From contig OZ005603.1 in NCBI GenBank assembly GCA_963930655.1, positions 17,445,001 to 17,509,000 on the forward strand: 64,000 bases of DNA. The letters run 5' to 3'. Origin of the DNA: Myrica gale (lineage: Eukaryota; Streptophyta; Magnoliopsida; Fagales; Myricaceae). Position 1 is the first letter of the stretch; every line of letters begins with the position of its first letter. Both the position numbers and the translations under genes were made by a program. The notes beneath the pieces are model-generated. The model did no database searches. It saw only the letters and a program-made list of their open reading frames with translations, and was not told the DNA's origin. Positions 33,531-45,079 of the stretch are shown here, piece by piece.

Positions 33531-34326
33531 GGAATCTATTGAAACATCAAAGGCTGTTATTTCTTTAAGAAGAGGAAAGGAAGTTTCCCGACCTAAGATG
33601 TCTGTGGATAGACAGACAGTTGCCCTGACACCTGAAGATGTAAATGAGGGAAATGAAGCTGAGAAGAATTTGAAACCAGAGGAAGTCCGGCTTGAAGCAA
33701 AGAAACCTGCAAGTGATGAGGCAGAGACTAGTAGGGAGTTCCGACCTGTGGTTCCCTATCCTCAGAGATTGGCAGCTGGCCAAAAGAACAAATACAATAC
33801 TGAGATTCAAGAAATTTTCAAGCAAGTGAAGATTAATATTCCGCTTTTGGATGCCATACAACAAGTTCCTTCATATGCAAAATTTCTGAAGGACTTCTGC
33901 ACAGTGAAGAGAAAGTTGAATGTAAAGAAGAAGCTTTTTCTAACAGAGCAAGTTAGTGCATTGATATTGAGTGAGACTCCTCAAAAGTTCAGAGATCCTG
34001 GTTCTCCCACTATTTCTATTATGATTGGTGAACCGCGCATTGGGAAAGATCTACTTGATTTGGGTAGCAATGTGAATTTGCTACCATTCTCAGTTTATGA
34101 ACAGTTGGGATTGGGTGAGCTGAACAAGACCTCCATCATGCTACAATTGGCTGACAAATCAGTTAAAGTGCCAAGGGGTATTGTTGAGGAATGTTTGGTT
34201 CAGGTGGAGAAATTTTACTATCCAGTGGACTTTGTAGTTTTGGATATGCAGCAGCCAGTTTCCACTATTTTTCAGGCGCCTATTATTCTTGGACGCCCTT
34301 TCCTTGCTACCTCCAACGCGCACTGA
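33514..34326 (+). CDS. pol: Athila gag-pol segment with aspartic protease
   Basis: 270 uninterrupted codons. First half is the hydrophilic gag-pol connector ending VVPYPQRLAAGQK, typical of Athila. The protease follows: active-site motif LLDLGSNVNLLPFSVYEQLG, then LADKSVKVPRGIVEECLVQV, FVVLDMQ and IILGRPFLATSNA. The catalytic Asp is present, in the D-L-G-S form. It stops just after the protease; the linker to RT continues in other frames. It is a fragment of a longer polyprotein, so the start codon here is arbitrary. Confidence 0.82.
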   Translation: MHNVSEESIETSKAVISLRRGKEVSRPKMSVDRQTVALTPEDVNEGNEAEKNLKPEEVRLEAKKPASDEAETSREFRPVVPYPQRLAAGQKNKYNTEIQEIFKQVKINIPLLDAIQQVPSYAKFLKDFCTVKRKLNVKKKLFLTEQVSALILSETPQKFRDPGSPTISIMIGEPRIGKDLLDLGSNVNLLPFSVYEQLGLGELNKTSIMLQLADKSVKVPRGIVEECLVQVEKFYYPVDFVVLDMQQPVSTIFQAPIILGRPFLATSNAH

Positions 34327-34794
34327 TTAATTGTCACAGTGGAGTATTGAAGCTCACATTTGGAAATATGACATTAGAAATGAATGTATTTAATGCATGC
34401 AAGATGTCTAGTGGATGAGACGATTCAGAGGTGCATTCAATTAATGTGTGCAAGATGTTTAGCAGTACTTGATTCTGATAGTACATTTGAGGATGACTTT
34501 CCTGAGCAGCTTGAGACTCTTATTGAGACAGTTCCTCCATTAGCAGAATTGACAGAAGTAGAAGGACAGTTAATAGAGACAAACGACTTCTCTCAGTTGT
34601 CAGATGTGAGCTATACAAGCAGTTGGCGTAGGCCAGTCTTTGAAGCTCTTGACTTACCAGAAGTCATGAAGTCATCAAAAGAAGAAGTCCTTACATTGGA
34701 ATTGAAACCACAACCAGAGAAATTGAAGTATATTTTTCTGGGTCCAGCTGAGGGTACATTCCCGGTGGTCATCTCTTCTCAGCTTACTTCATAG
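34327..34794 (+). pseudogene. pol: Athila protease-RT linker
   Basis: From 34384 a 136-codon stretch carries acidic linker text and ends LELKPQPEKLKYIFLG...FPVVISSQLTS, the usual lead-in to RT in Athila elements. A local near-duplication of GCATGCAAGATGTCTAG/GTGTGCAAGATGTTTAG (about 34395 and 34446) has disturbed the frame after the protease. Confidence 0.75.
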
Positions 34795-35493
34795 CAAGAA
34801 GCTAATTTATTAGTAGTGTTAAGATGACATTGAGGAGCAATAGGATGGACCATTGCAGACAATAAGGGTATTGATCCCTCTATTTGCACCCATAATATTT
34901 TTTTGGAGGGAGATGCAAGACCAGTTCGTGATGCACAACGGAGATTGAATCCCACAATGAAAGAGGTGGTAAAGAAAGAGGTATTAAAGTTGTTAGCTGT
35001 GGGTATCATTTATCCTATCTCCGACAGCAAGTGGGTAAGCCCAACACAGGTAGTTCCAAAAAATCTGGTTTAACTGTTATTGAAAATGCTAGTGGTGAAT
35101 TGATTCCGACTAGGAAGGTAAAATGTTGGAGAATGTGCATTGACTACAGAAAGTTGAATTCAGTAGTCGGAAAGATCATTTCCCAATACGTTTCTTTGAT
35201 CAAATTTTAGAGAAAGTAGCTGGTAATGCTTTTTATTGTTTTCTAGATGGTTTTTATGGTTATTATCAAATTTTCATAGCACCAAAGGATCAAGAGAAGA
35301 CCACCTTCACTTGTCCCTTTGGCACTTTTGCTTTTAGAAGAATGTCATTTGGTTTATGTAATGCACCTGCTACTTTTCAGCGCTGTATGATGAGTATTTT
35401 TTCTGACATGTTGGATGAAATGTGTGAAGTTTTTATGGATGACTTTTCTGTGTTTGGTAAATCATTTAATGTCTGCTTGACAAATCTTGTTTT
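34795..35493 (+). pseudogene. pol: Athila reverse transcriptase, frameshifted
   Basis: Scattered over frames: TIADNKGIDPSICTHNIFLE, RDAQRRLNPTMKEVVKKEVL, LLAVGIIYPISDSKWVSP, then the palm region (CPFGTFAFRRMSFGLCNAPA, FMDDFSVFG containing the catalytic D-D pair) at about 35300-35460. At least three frameshifts and stops. Would copy element RNA to cDNA; inactive here. Confidence 0.85.
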
Positions 35494-36414
35494 GTGTTGA
35501 GACGATGTGAAGAGAAAAATTTGTTGTTGAATTGGGAAAAATGTCAGTTTATGGTTAGTAGTGGCTTGGTACATGGTCACCTAGTTTCTGAGCGTGGTAT
35601 AGAGGTTGACAAGGCTAAGATAGAATTGATTTCTCAATTACCTGTCCCTAGGACAGTAAAGGATATCAGATATTTTCTTGGTCATGCTGGCTTTTATAGA
35701 CGTTTTATTCAAGGCTTTAGTAGTATTGCAAAACCATTGTGTACTTTGTTGCAAAATGATACTGCTTTTGTTTGGACTGATAAGTGCCAACATGCTTTTG
35801 AGACTCTGAAGGAACATTTAATAGTTGCCCCCATTATGCAATCTCCTCGGTGGGACTTGCCTTTTGAAATCATGACAGACGCTAGTGATTTCGCTCTTGG
35901 TGCCGTTCTTGGCCAAAGAGTGGACAATAAGCCTTCCGTCATTTATTATGCAAGTCGTACTTTAAATGATGCCCAAAAACATTATACCACCACCGAGGAG
36001 TTGTTAGTTGTTGTGTTTGCCTTGGATAAATTTCGTTCTTACATTATTGGGTCTTCTGTTATCATTTTTACTGACCATTCCGCTCTCAAATATTTGTTGT
36101 CAAAGAAAGATGTCAAACCAAGGTTGATTCGTTGGATTTTATTGCTACAAGAGTTTAACATCACTATCAAGGACAATAAAGGAGTTGAAAATGTGGTAGC
36201 GGATCATTTGTCAAGATTGTCATCAGCCACTTCTTCCTCTTTTTCTCTTCCTTTGGACGATATTTTTCCTGATGAGCAACTTTTTGTAGTTAATACAATT
36301 CATTGGTTTGCTGACATAGTTAATTATTTGGTGACTGAGCAGGTACCTTCTGAATGGTCTCCTCAAGACAAGAGCAAATTTTTCGCGGTGGCCGGTGAGG
36401 TACTTTTATTTTGA
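35494..36414 (+). CDS. pol: Athila RT thumb and RNase H segment
   Basis: 306 codons in one frame. Begins in the RT connection ([47 protein letters not shown]). RNase H follows with catalytic Asp in [16 protein letters not shown], Glu in [13 protein letters not shown], Asp in [13 protein letters not shown] and the end motif VVADHLSRL. The tail (about residues 245-306) is the connector to integrase. The upstream RT is broken, so this can only be a polyprotein fragment. Confidence 0.85.
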   Translation: MLRRCEEKNLLLNWEKCQFMVSSGLVHGHLVSERGIEVDKAKIELISQLPVPRTVKDIRYFLGHAGFYRRFIQGFSSIAKPLCTLLQNDTAFVWTDKCQHAFETLKEHLIVAPIMQSPRWDLPFEIMTDASDFALGAVLGQRVDNKPSVIYYASRTLNDAQKHYTTTEELLVVVFALDKFRSYIIGSSVIIFTDHSALKYLLSKKDVKPRLIRWILLLQEFNITIKDNKGVENVVADHLSRLSSATSSSFSLPLDDIFPDEQLFVVNTIHWFADIVNYLVTEQVPSEWSPQDKSKFFAVAGEVLLF

Positions 36415-37491
36415 TGACCCTTATCTTTTCAAATACTGTTCAGACCAATTGATTCGAAGATGCATTCCTGATGTTGAGTTTTCTTCCATTTTGGAATTTT
36501 GTCATAAGGCGCATGTGGTGGTCATTTTTCAGCAAAGAAAACAGTAGCCAAAATTTACAAAGTGGTTTTTATTGGCCTTCTATGTTGAAAGATGCTTACA
36601 ATTTTTGTAAGACTTGTGAAATCTTGTCAAAAGTTGGGAGCTATCACCAAAAGAAACATGATGCCTCTCTCCCCAATTCTTACTTTGGAAATTTTTGACC
36701 GTTGGGGAATTGATTTCATGGGTCCTTTTCCAGTTTCCTTTGGACATACTTATATTTTATTGGCTGTGGATTATGTTTCTAAATGGGTGGAAGCCATAAC
36801 TTGCAAAACAAATGACCGTCGTGTTGTCCTTAAATTTCTGCAATCTCTTTTTGCTCGTTTTGGTATGCCCAAGGTTATCATTAATGATGGGGGTTCTCAT
36901 TATTGTAACAAACCGTTTTTAAACCTCTTGAAGAAATATGGAGTCACTCATCGAGTCTCTACTCCATATCACCCCCAAACAAATGGGCAAGCCGAGTTAG
37001 CAAACCATGAGATCAAAATCATTTTGGAGAAAACAGTTAATCCTAATAGAAAGGATTGGTCCCTTAGACTCCTTGATGCCTTGTGGACTTATCGCACTGC
37101 TTTTAAAACTACTCTTGGGATGTCTCCATATCGTTTAGTTTATAGTCGTGCTTGTCACTTACCTGTTGAGATTCAACATCGTACTCTTTGGGCCATTAAA
37201 CAAGTTAACATGTCACTTGATGAAGCTTCAGGGTTGAGAAAATTGCAGATTACTGAGTTGGATGAAGCTCGTCGTAATGCATATGACAATGCTCAATTGG
37301 CAAAGGAGCGCATGAAAATCCTCCATGATCAGAGGATTCTTCCCAAACACTTTCGTACTTGGCCAGGAAGTTCTTCTTTACAATTCTCGGTTATATGTTT
37401 TTCCTGGTAAGTTAAAGTCTCACTGGCATGGCCCTTATATCATCACAAAAATTCATGATCATGGGGGAGTGGAAATTCAAAATCCCAAGAG
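36415..37491 (+). pseudogene. pol: Athila integrase, C-terminus lost
   Basis: The zinc-binding part is degenerate (a CKTC motif at about 36610 in one frame). The core is intact from about 36592: Asp in [11 protein letters not shown], Asp in [10 protein letters not shown], Glu in [12 protein letters not shown], with YHPQTNGQ and [11 protein letters not shown] frameshift at about 37380 moves the C-terminal part ([36 protein letters not shown]) to another frame. It ends abruptly at 37491 against the copia LTR, and the expected next residues are missing. Confidence 0.87.
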
Positions 37492-38763
37492 TGGAAATAT
37501 GCCCTCAAAATCAATTATTAGAATAATTATGAGATAATTATTTATTTTATCTACACATATTTATTATTTATTGGGTATAATGTTGTGACATGAGATGTTA
37601 CACAGATATATTGGTAAGTGAAATTGTAGAAAAGTCATGCCGATGATTAATGAATCAAAGGCGGGGAGTATGGCTTTTCAGTTCCTTGTTCACTTGACCG
37701 TTGTTCTAGACCGAGGTACATGTTTATGTAAAAATAGGTCTACACTCGTTGTGCCTCTATTAAATAGGATGATGTACTCCGTCATTGGGGTAGTGACCTT
37801 AAGCAGACGAGTGGGTGCACTGTAAGAGTACATGCACTGAACGAGATCGCATATGAATACCTTCTGGAAGTGATCACTGATGTAGAGAAGGTATTCAGCA
37901 CAATTAGTTTATTGTATCCTTAGACCTGAGAGGTTTATGCAGATTTGTTTGTTGTGTACTTGTGCTTTGACTGAGTCATTTGGTGATGATCTTTCGCAGA
38001 TCAAATATTCCAGACAACGTTGGGTCTTGTATATGATGGATGAGCTTGTGTAAATGCTCAACAAGGAATCCACCAGTCTTTTTGTGAGACAGTATATTCA
38101 GCATATCTGTATAGGGTTGGACTTGAAAAGAAATCACTGGCCAGTGGATGTTTGCGAAAATGTTTTTCGAAATTAATATATATATTATATATTTATTTAT
38201 GAAATTGTTTTAGAAACAATTTGAGAGTCCAACGAGTTACAGATTGTGAATTAAGAATTATATGAGCTAGGGACTTAATCAGTGATATTATTCCGGTCCT
38301 ATTAGCTCATGTGAAATATAGTATGGTGGAAGGATAAATAAACGAATAATTGTTAGCAAAAGTGATTTCATGAAAAATAGTCTCACTATCTCGGGGGTCA
38401 ATTGTGATATGTTAATGGACATGATCACAATTTGTAGAAGCCCATAAATTCGGAATACAGAATATAAGGGAATTAATGAAAAAGAGTTTTTCATGGTGAT
38501 CCTACGGCCGAGATTTGAGATCCCTAAAGATCCCACGCATATGCACAGGAGAAGTTCTGAGGGAGCCATTATAAATAGCTCAGAACTTCATTTGAGGAGA
38601 AAGGAGATGATTAATGAGAAATGAGATTTCTCTCTCTAGTTTCTCTCTCTATATGATTCTATCTCTCTCAACCTGTGTGTGGGGATCCGAAGGAGAAAAG
38701 CTTGGACTGCTCTGATTTCAACGTTCCTGCGCCTTCCGCTGCGCCGATCCCGAGATCCCAACA
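37492..38763 (+). mobile_element. Copia 5' LTR, lacking its first three bases
   Basis: Begins TGGAAATATGCCCTCAAAAT, whereas the 3' LTR begins TGTTGGAAATATG. Ends CGAGATCCCAACA. Equal in length to the aligned part of the 3' LTR with about two substitutions noticed by eye. Promoter: TATAAATAGCTCAGAAC at about 38570. Confidence 0.92.
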
Positions 38764-38765
38764 AC

Positions 38766-38777
38766 TGGTATCAGAGC
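38766..38777 (+). other. Primer-binding site, tRNA-Met
   Basis: TGGTATCAGAGC two bases after the LTR end, the standard initiator tRNA-Met site of plant copia elements. Confidence 0.95.
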
Positions 38778-40804
38778 GAGGTTTGTGAAATCTCACAGTT
38801 CCAAGTTAGTTTCTCTCTCTAACTTCCGTATGAAAATTTTCGTGTTCTTCGCGTTCAAATGAGATTTGAAGTGAAGGAATGCGATTATTGTTGATTAAGC
38901 GTTAATCCATACGGTATAGCATGTTTATTTATGCTTGGATCTGCTTTTGTTTGAGAGAAAATGAGAATCGGACCACTTTTCCCGTGATGCTTTTGGGTTT
39001 CGGTTTTGTGCCTGTGTGCTCTCTTCAATCTTCACACGGCTTAAGAGTTAAGCTTAATGGCAAATCGGATATGTTTATTGTGAGACAAAAGCATACCCGT
39101 GCTATATGCGTATACTGGAAGAGAGAGGGGTTTGAAGCTTTCAAGCTCTTACCGTGGGTTTTGCTCTTTTGAAAAGAGAAAAGTGTTTTGTGAAAACCCT
39201 TACCCGTGGGTCTCTAGAAATTGGTTGGTCTTTGCGATTTTGTTGAGATCTGTTGCATTAGAGGTAAGATCTCATGTTATCTTTGTGAAAGATTGTGTTT
39301 GGGCTGTTTGTGGTTGTGATTTTTTGGTTGAAAAATCTTGTTGCCCGACGAAGAAAATCGCAAGAGGGAGAGAGAGTTGTTTCTCTCCATCCGGCCACCA
39401 CCCGTCGCCGGTGATGGCTAAGCTGGACGGAGGACCGCCCAGTGAGACTGGGGCAACCTCCGACCGGAGGTGGGAGGAGAGCCGACGGCCATAGGGTCGC
39501 GGCAAGCTTCTCACACACCCGTGTGAGACACGGGTGTGGATGGCTTGGAAGGGTTGAGGCCATTCGGCCTCCCCACCACCACCCACGGCCAACTCAGGCC
39601 GAGAGGAGTCCGGCCAAAGGTTGGCCGGCGTCTCACCGGCCTGAGGGTGGCGGGGCGCAGCCAGGAGTGGCTGGCTGCACCGCTGGGCGCCAGCCCTTCC
39701 CTTTTGGGGCCAAACGGCGCCCAGGGCATGAGATGCCCCGGGTCGCCCGTTTGGGCCTCGGGTAGGGCAATGGTTGCCCTACCCGGCCCACGGCCCAATG
39801 GCCCAGCCCAATAGTTGGGCTGGGTCCATTCAAAAAAAGAAAAAAAAAAAAAAGAAAGGGAAGGTGCTAGTGGCGCACGGGCTGGGCCCTGTTGGGCTGA
39901 CCCGCAGCCCATGGCCCATGGCCGGATGGGATCCGGGCCATGAAGCCCGTATTGTGTGTGGGCTTGGGCCACGGGTTTGACCCGGGCCCGTATCCCAGCA
40001 AATGTCCGGGTTGGACCCGGTCCATAACCCAGATCCGGTCCGGGTATGACCCGGACCGCAACCCACTACCGACCGGGTTGGACCCGGACCGGTGGGTCAA
40101 CGGGTCAAACCGGTTGGACCGGTTGACCGTTGACCAACCCGGTTTGACCGGGTTGACCCGGTTTGACCGTATTTTAAAAAAAAAAAAAAAAAAAACCTAT
40201 TTTTTAACAGTTTAATATAAGTGTTAAATGGGATTGTTTTACAAGAAAATTAATCCCATGGCCTTCCATTGTTGGTATTTGGGAATTTTATTTGATTGAT
40301 GATTGGTTCAAACTAAAACAGTCACTGTCCAATTGTTGATTTTATAATTTGTCCTGGATATTTCTTGAGAAGATAAGTGAAGGTATGAGTCGTGGGAAGT
40401 GTTGACTAAAATAGCGATGCCGACCCATTACAAAATTACATGTCACTTAGACGATGGTTGCACTTAACCAAATAAACACGTCCACTAAAATAGTGAAGAC
40501 TGTGTTTGTATTGGTGGCCAAAAGAAAATCAAGGGTCATGAATATTTGTATACACATAGTATACGACATGAGATGGATTCGTGATGAGTAGTTGCTATTC
40601 GCTTTTACAAGGTGTTGCATGGTTACTAAAATAGGATCATGTTTACATAAGGTAAAAGTTCTTGATACCCACTGCAAACACTGAATATAAAAGTTATATT
40701 CTGTATTTTCTTTGATTGATGTGATTCAGTGGGAGGTACCATTAGTTATTAAAAACCCTATACTAATGGAAATTATAAATACATGTGATTTTCTTTCTTG
40801 ATAT
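38778..40804 (+). other. Copia leader with a GC-rich, W-box-dense insert
   Basis: About 2 kb between primer site and gag. 38778-39330 is ordinary AT-rich leader. About 39340-40180 is strikingly GC-rich, with short open frames on both strands and no protein I recognise. It contains an A-rich run (39830-39857), many GGGTTGACC/CCGGTTTGACC phrases, and ends in a run of about 20 A (40174-40194). 40200-40804 is AT-rich again and leads to gag. Confidence 0.7.
39970..40170. repeat. Degenerate GGGTTTGACCCGG repeats (W-box cores)
   Basis: Repeated CCGGGTTGGACC/ACCCGGTTTGACC units. TTGACC or GGTCAA occurs about eight times, mainly 40095-40170. TTGAC[C/T] is the WRKY W-box core. Regulatory meaning is inferred. 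Confidence 0.7.
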
Positions 40805-41568
40805 GTGCAGATTATTATGTCGAACCCATTGTCTAGAATTTTAGATGATAACAAGCTAACTGGGCCAAACTTCCTTGATTGGAAGAGGAATCTCATGATA
40901 GTACTCACAGTTGAAAAAGTTGCTCATGTCCTGAAGGATGAGATCCCTCAGATTGTTTTAGCTGATGCCACGCAAGAGCAAAGAGTTGTTTATGATAAGT
41001 GGCATGAGGCAGATGAACTTGCTCGATGTTATATGTTGGCCTCGATGACCAATATATTACAGAAGCAATGTGAAGGCCTAGCTACTGCAAAAGACATGCT
41101 TTCTTATCTCCAAGAATTATTTGGAGAGCATAGTCGATCTGCACGCCAGCAAGTTATGAAATTGCTGATGACCACTACAATGGTGGAGGGTGCTCCAGTT
41201 CGAGATCATGTGTTGAAGATGATATCGTTCATCACTGAACTGGAAACACTAGGTGCAATGATTGACAGTGAGACAAAGGTTGGAGCGATATTGGCATCTT
41301 TGCCTGAATCGTTCAACCAGTTCATATTAAACTATAATATGAACAAGATGACGGTGACTTTGTCAGAGCTACTCAATATGTTGCAAGCAGCTGAGGAACT
41401 TATCATTCATGAGAAAGGTTCTCTAATGGTAATGGACAAGTCAGCCAGTCATGAACTTAAGCCCAAGGGAAAGAAGTTCAAGAGGAAAATGTCTCAATCT
41501 AAGAAAGAGGACACGAGCGACTCAGAGAAGCAAGATAAGGGAAATTGTTTACAATGTGGCAAGCCAGG
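40805..41568 (+). pseudogene. gag: Copia gag, interrupted in its zinc knuckle
   Basis: About 255 intact codons; MSNPLSRILDDNKLTGPNF at 40817 is the likely start. Hallmarks: FLDWKRNLMIVLT, YDKWHEADELARCYMLAS, GEHSRSARQQVMKLL, ILASLPESFNQFILNYN and a basic linker. It ends in NCLQCGKPG, the first half of a C-x2-C-x4-H-x4-C knuckle, exactly where the gypsy LTR begins (left flank CCAGG, 41564-41568). Downstream codons in the LTR are not part of it. Capsid/nucleocapsid role; truncated here. Confidence 0.9.
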
Positions 41569-44000
41569 TGTCACGCCCCGAACGCTAGCCCGAAGGGGGT
41601 TAATGACAGCCGCGAACATCCACTCAATGAATGTTCCAGCGTTTCTCTTAATCATGCAGCGGATTTTTTTTTTTTTTTTTATACAAATACATAAAACACC
41701 TACAACTGAGAGAGATGGGCCAAAGAGATTTACATAAACTTCAACTTACACAATTGACTACAACGGCAATAGTGAAAGCATCCAAATTACATGTCATGTC
41801 TGCATGACTGAAGTACAAGTCCTAAGGGATTCCAACAAAACCTTTATATGGACCTACTCATAACATATAAGTAATACATCTTGAATCCTTATACACATAA
41901 CATAGACATTCACAGGATGCCTGCTAGTACTTCCTATGAACTCTTCAACTTCTGATTCTGATTTGATACTAGACATCAAAACCTTGAACTCTAATAGTCC
42001 GAATAACCCATGACCACCACACGACGGAGGCTCATGATGACTCTTCAAAATTACATCTAACCTTTAATGAACAACAAAGAGGGATGAGGACGTTCCCATC
42101 GGTCCCTCTTCTAGATTTTCCCACCTGAATTGTTATCTGGAATGATACAATTGAAAACATCTGTGAGTCGAAAGACTCAGTAAGGAATTATAATTAAAAC
42201 ATGAGCTTGAAATCATGGTTTGCAAATATGAACTTGAAATCGTGAGTTTGAAACCATGAACTTATTCTTTGCACTCATAATCTTGAACTTGAAATCATAC
42301 ACTTGCTTTTAAACTTGAAATCATCATGAACTCGATATCATAATGAACTTAAAATTATAAGCATGCACTTGACTTAAAATCATAAGCATGCGCTTAAACT
42401 TGAAATAATCATAAACTTGAACATAATGTAATTCAAGTACAACTTGAAATATCATGAGCCTTAACTTGAAATAGTCATAAACTTGAACTTTAAATATCAT
42501 GTATACATATGTAATTCATGCATGATCATGAATCGTGATGCACGTGTATGCCTCATGATTGCATATGCACATGCACTTGCTCTTGAAAACATCTCTTATA
42601 CTTATAAAGCTCTTTCTTTTGGAAAATCTTTTCCATTCTTATCCTATGGGCTACTTGAGCTCCATTTACCCCTGGCATCAGGGTTGTGCGTTCCCGTTGG
42701 AACTGTCCCCTATTTCCCTTGGAGACCTTACATATGGTCGAGCTAGCACACCTTCTCAATGTCCTTCAGTGGCTAGACACGACTCTTGGAGGTTCACACC
42801 TTCTTGCAAGCATCCTTCAGTGTGATTGCACATACCTCCCGGACTACCCATCCTTCTTGCAAGCATCCTTCGGTATGGGTGTCCTAGGTGACATCCATCC
42901 TTCACGTAAACGTCCTTCGGTATGGATGCACCTTCTTGACTTGGTACGGTACCGACCGACTTGGGTTCGTTCGTTAATTAACTTGTCATAAAACTTGTCA
43001 TAAGTAGCATAAAAATGGTACTTTCATTTGCATAAAATTTCTCCTTCTTTCTTATGAGACAAATAAATGCAAATGCAATTGCTCATGACGTGCTCATGTC
43101 ATGCTTGGTAATCAACTTATCATAAAATGCTTCTAATGCTCTTGACAGTTCGTGCTTAATGACAAATATCTCATAAACCTTTCATGTTTTCCTTTGCACA
43201 AAAACTTCTTTCATGCTTTCATACAAATACGTATACGATGTCATGCTTGTTGAGAAATAACTTGTCATGCGTGGTTATAAACATGTTATGCTTATTCATA
43301 AAAACATGCTGTGTATCATTCCAGTTTTGTAAAGCGTAAGTTGCTACTTACTATTTTCACTTACAAACGTAAGCTCCTCTTACCTTCGCTTGCTTGAATG
43401 TTGAACGTCACGTTACCTACAATTGGATCATACCTTTGTTATTCATAGGTTACTAGACGTATAGAGTAATCAATCAATTACTCACGCTTCATCATACAAA
43501 ATCGTCCTTATTCCTCATTCAATATCTCATACTTCGTCATACACATACTTCGTCGTACAAAATCATCCAACACCCACGAAATTTTGCCCCAAGTGCCCTC
43601 CTCATATAACCTCATATACAAGACGTAAACTTTACACATACAACTCAAAACTTCCAACCAAAAACAATGATTTCATCACTAGAACAAAGGTTATTGCATC
43701 TATTTCACTCCCTTTGGTCTTTTATCAAACACCTAGTATGCAAGTTGGTTTCTCTTGGGTTTATAAATTCCCAGATCTAACCACATTCTCCATGGCTTTG
43801 TGCACAATCCATACAACTTTCTAAAACTCACTAGATCTACATTTTCTTCAAAGAAAACACATGAATCTCAAGGAGAAATCTAACAACACACAACCATCAC
43901 AACAACCAAGGAGAAATCTAACAACACACAACCATCACAAGAACCATTCAAAGGAAAAAGAGAACATAGGTGAAAATGGGTATGGCTTGGCCGGCCATAA

Positions 44001-44162
44001 CCACTCACCTCCTTCTCTCTCTCTTTCTTTCTCTTCTTCCTTTCTTCTTCTTCTTTTCTCCTTCTTCTTCTTCTTTCTTTCTTCTCTTCTCTTCTCTTCT
44101 CTTTTTCGGTGGGAGCTAGGGCAAAATGACTTTTCGATTTGGGGGTGGGCTGCTTATACATA
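44001..44162 (-). promoter_or_regulatory. F2 LTR core promoter, purine leader and 5' splice site
   Basis: On minus: TTTATGTATAAGCAGCC (TATA, around 44158), a GAA-rich purine tract (44107-44009), then GGAG|GTGAGTGG with the donor at 44008. The same arrangement is at 49289-49450 in the other LTR and at 19848-20068 in the outer LTR. Confidence 0.6.
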
Positions 44163-44267
44163 AAGGGGCTTGGGGAAAAGACAAGGCTGCCCTCCCTTAT
44201 TTCCCCCTTTTTCACATGAATTTCACCTCACGTATTTTCAATCCGTAAAATTTCGGAATGTAGTTAT

Positions 44268-44735
44268 ATGTGTCGACACTATCACTCAAGGTGTCGACAC
44301 TTACAACACATTTAGTAAGATGTGTCGACACCATCACTCACGGTGTCGACACTTCCAACACTTAGCCAAAGTGGGAAAAATGTAAACTCTCGGGTTTCAG
44401 TTAGATGTGTCGACACCATCACTCAAGGTGTCGACACTTCCATCACTTGGTCAAAATTCACGGGAGTTCTGGAAAAATGCACACTTTCGGGTTTTAGTTG
44501 GATGTGTCGACACCATCACTCAAGGTGTCGACACTTCCAACACTTAGTCAAAAATCACTCTAGTTCCGGAAAAATATAAACATTCGGGTATCGGTCTAAT
44601 GTGTCGACACTATGACCCAAGGTGTCGACACTTACAACACTTAGTCAAAATTCACTTTGGGCTCCAGAAAAAGGTAAACTTTCGGGTGTTACTCTAATGT
44701 GTCGACACTATGCTCCAATGTGTCGACACTTACCT
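44268..44735. repeat. GTGTCGACAC palindrome array, 12 copies in 6 pairs
   Basis: Six pairs, spaced about 75-100 bp, in U3 about 110-580 bp upstream of the TATA. One pair more than the solo LTR at 4578-4946. Spacers contain CATCACTCAAGG and ACACTTAGTCAAAA. Confidence 0.93.
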
Positions 44736-44831
44736 CAAAAATCACAAATTTAATCATACATACACTTGCAATAATACGTACTTAAGAGGTCATAAGCAAT
44801 AACTTGACAGACCTAAAATCGGGGTCTCACA

Positions 44832-44843
44832 TCCTCCCCTCCT
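44832..44843 (-). other. Polypurine tract of the F2 element
   Basis: AGGAGGGGAGGA on minus directly before TGTGAGACCCCG, preceded by TCCGAGGACGGAATTTCTGT as in the element at 17097. Confidence 0.92.
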
Positions 44844-45079
44844 TACAGAAATTCCGTCCTCGGAATTCGATTCTTCGTCCTTAACTCTTGCTCATTTGTC
44901 TAAACCTTATCTGTTTTTCTACATATATATGGTTCTCTTAATGTGCAAGGGCTCATACTCTAAGAAATAGGTAGGGCCACTGGTACGTCATGGTACCTAT
45001 TCGGTCTAAAATCTCAAAAGATTTTATTCGCACTCAAACGTCTATTCAAACTTGACATTTTTCTTAATCAACGATGTCA

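Larger units (their letters stand above)
41569..44831 (-). mobile_element. 3' LTR of the F2 element (3263 bp)
   Basis: Starts TGTCACGCCCCGAACGCTAG, ends ATCGGGGTCTCACA. Contains TGAGTC/GACTCA stem (about 42166), GGTACC module (42655-42960), leader purine tract (44009-44107), TATA (44154-44162) and GTGTCGACAC array (44268-44735). Confidence 0.93.

Noticed and set aside
38766..38777. tRNA gene fragments at primer sites (also 31807, 46839)
   Set aside because: Only the 12-18 nt complementary to the tRNA 3' end are present; no tRNA body.
39099..39980. Several ORFs of 65-153 codons on both strands in the copia leader
   Set aside because: High GC leaves few stops in any frame. They overlap on both strands, are rich in Gly/Pro/Arg, and none resembles a known protein.
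42686..42991. 101-codon ORF repeated at 3000-3305 and 47974-48279, partly at 18867-19316 (reverse)
   Set aside because: It follows the repeated LTR module. It is antisense to the LTR transcript, is broken by indels in F1, F3 and F4 copies, and has no domain; its sameness is explained by recent LTR copying.
44268..44735. CRISPR-like regular repeats
   Set aside because: Eukaryotic LTR context, 10-bp palindromes with related rather than unique spacers, and no cas genes.
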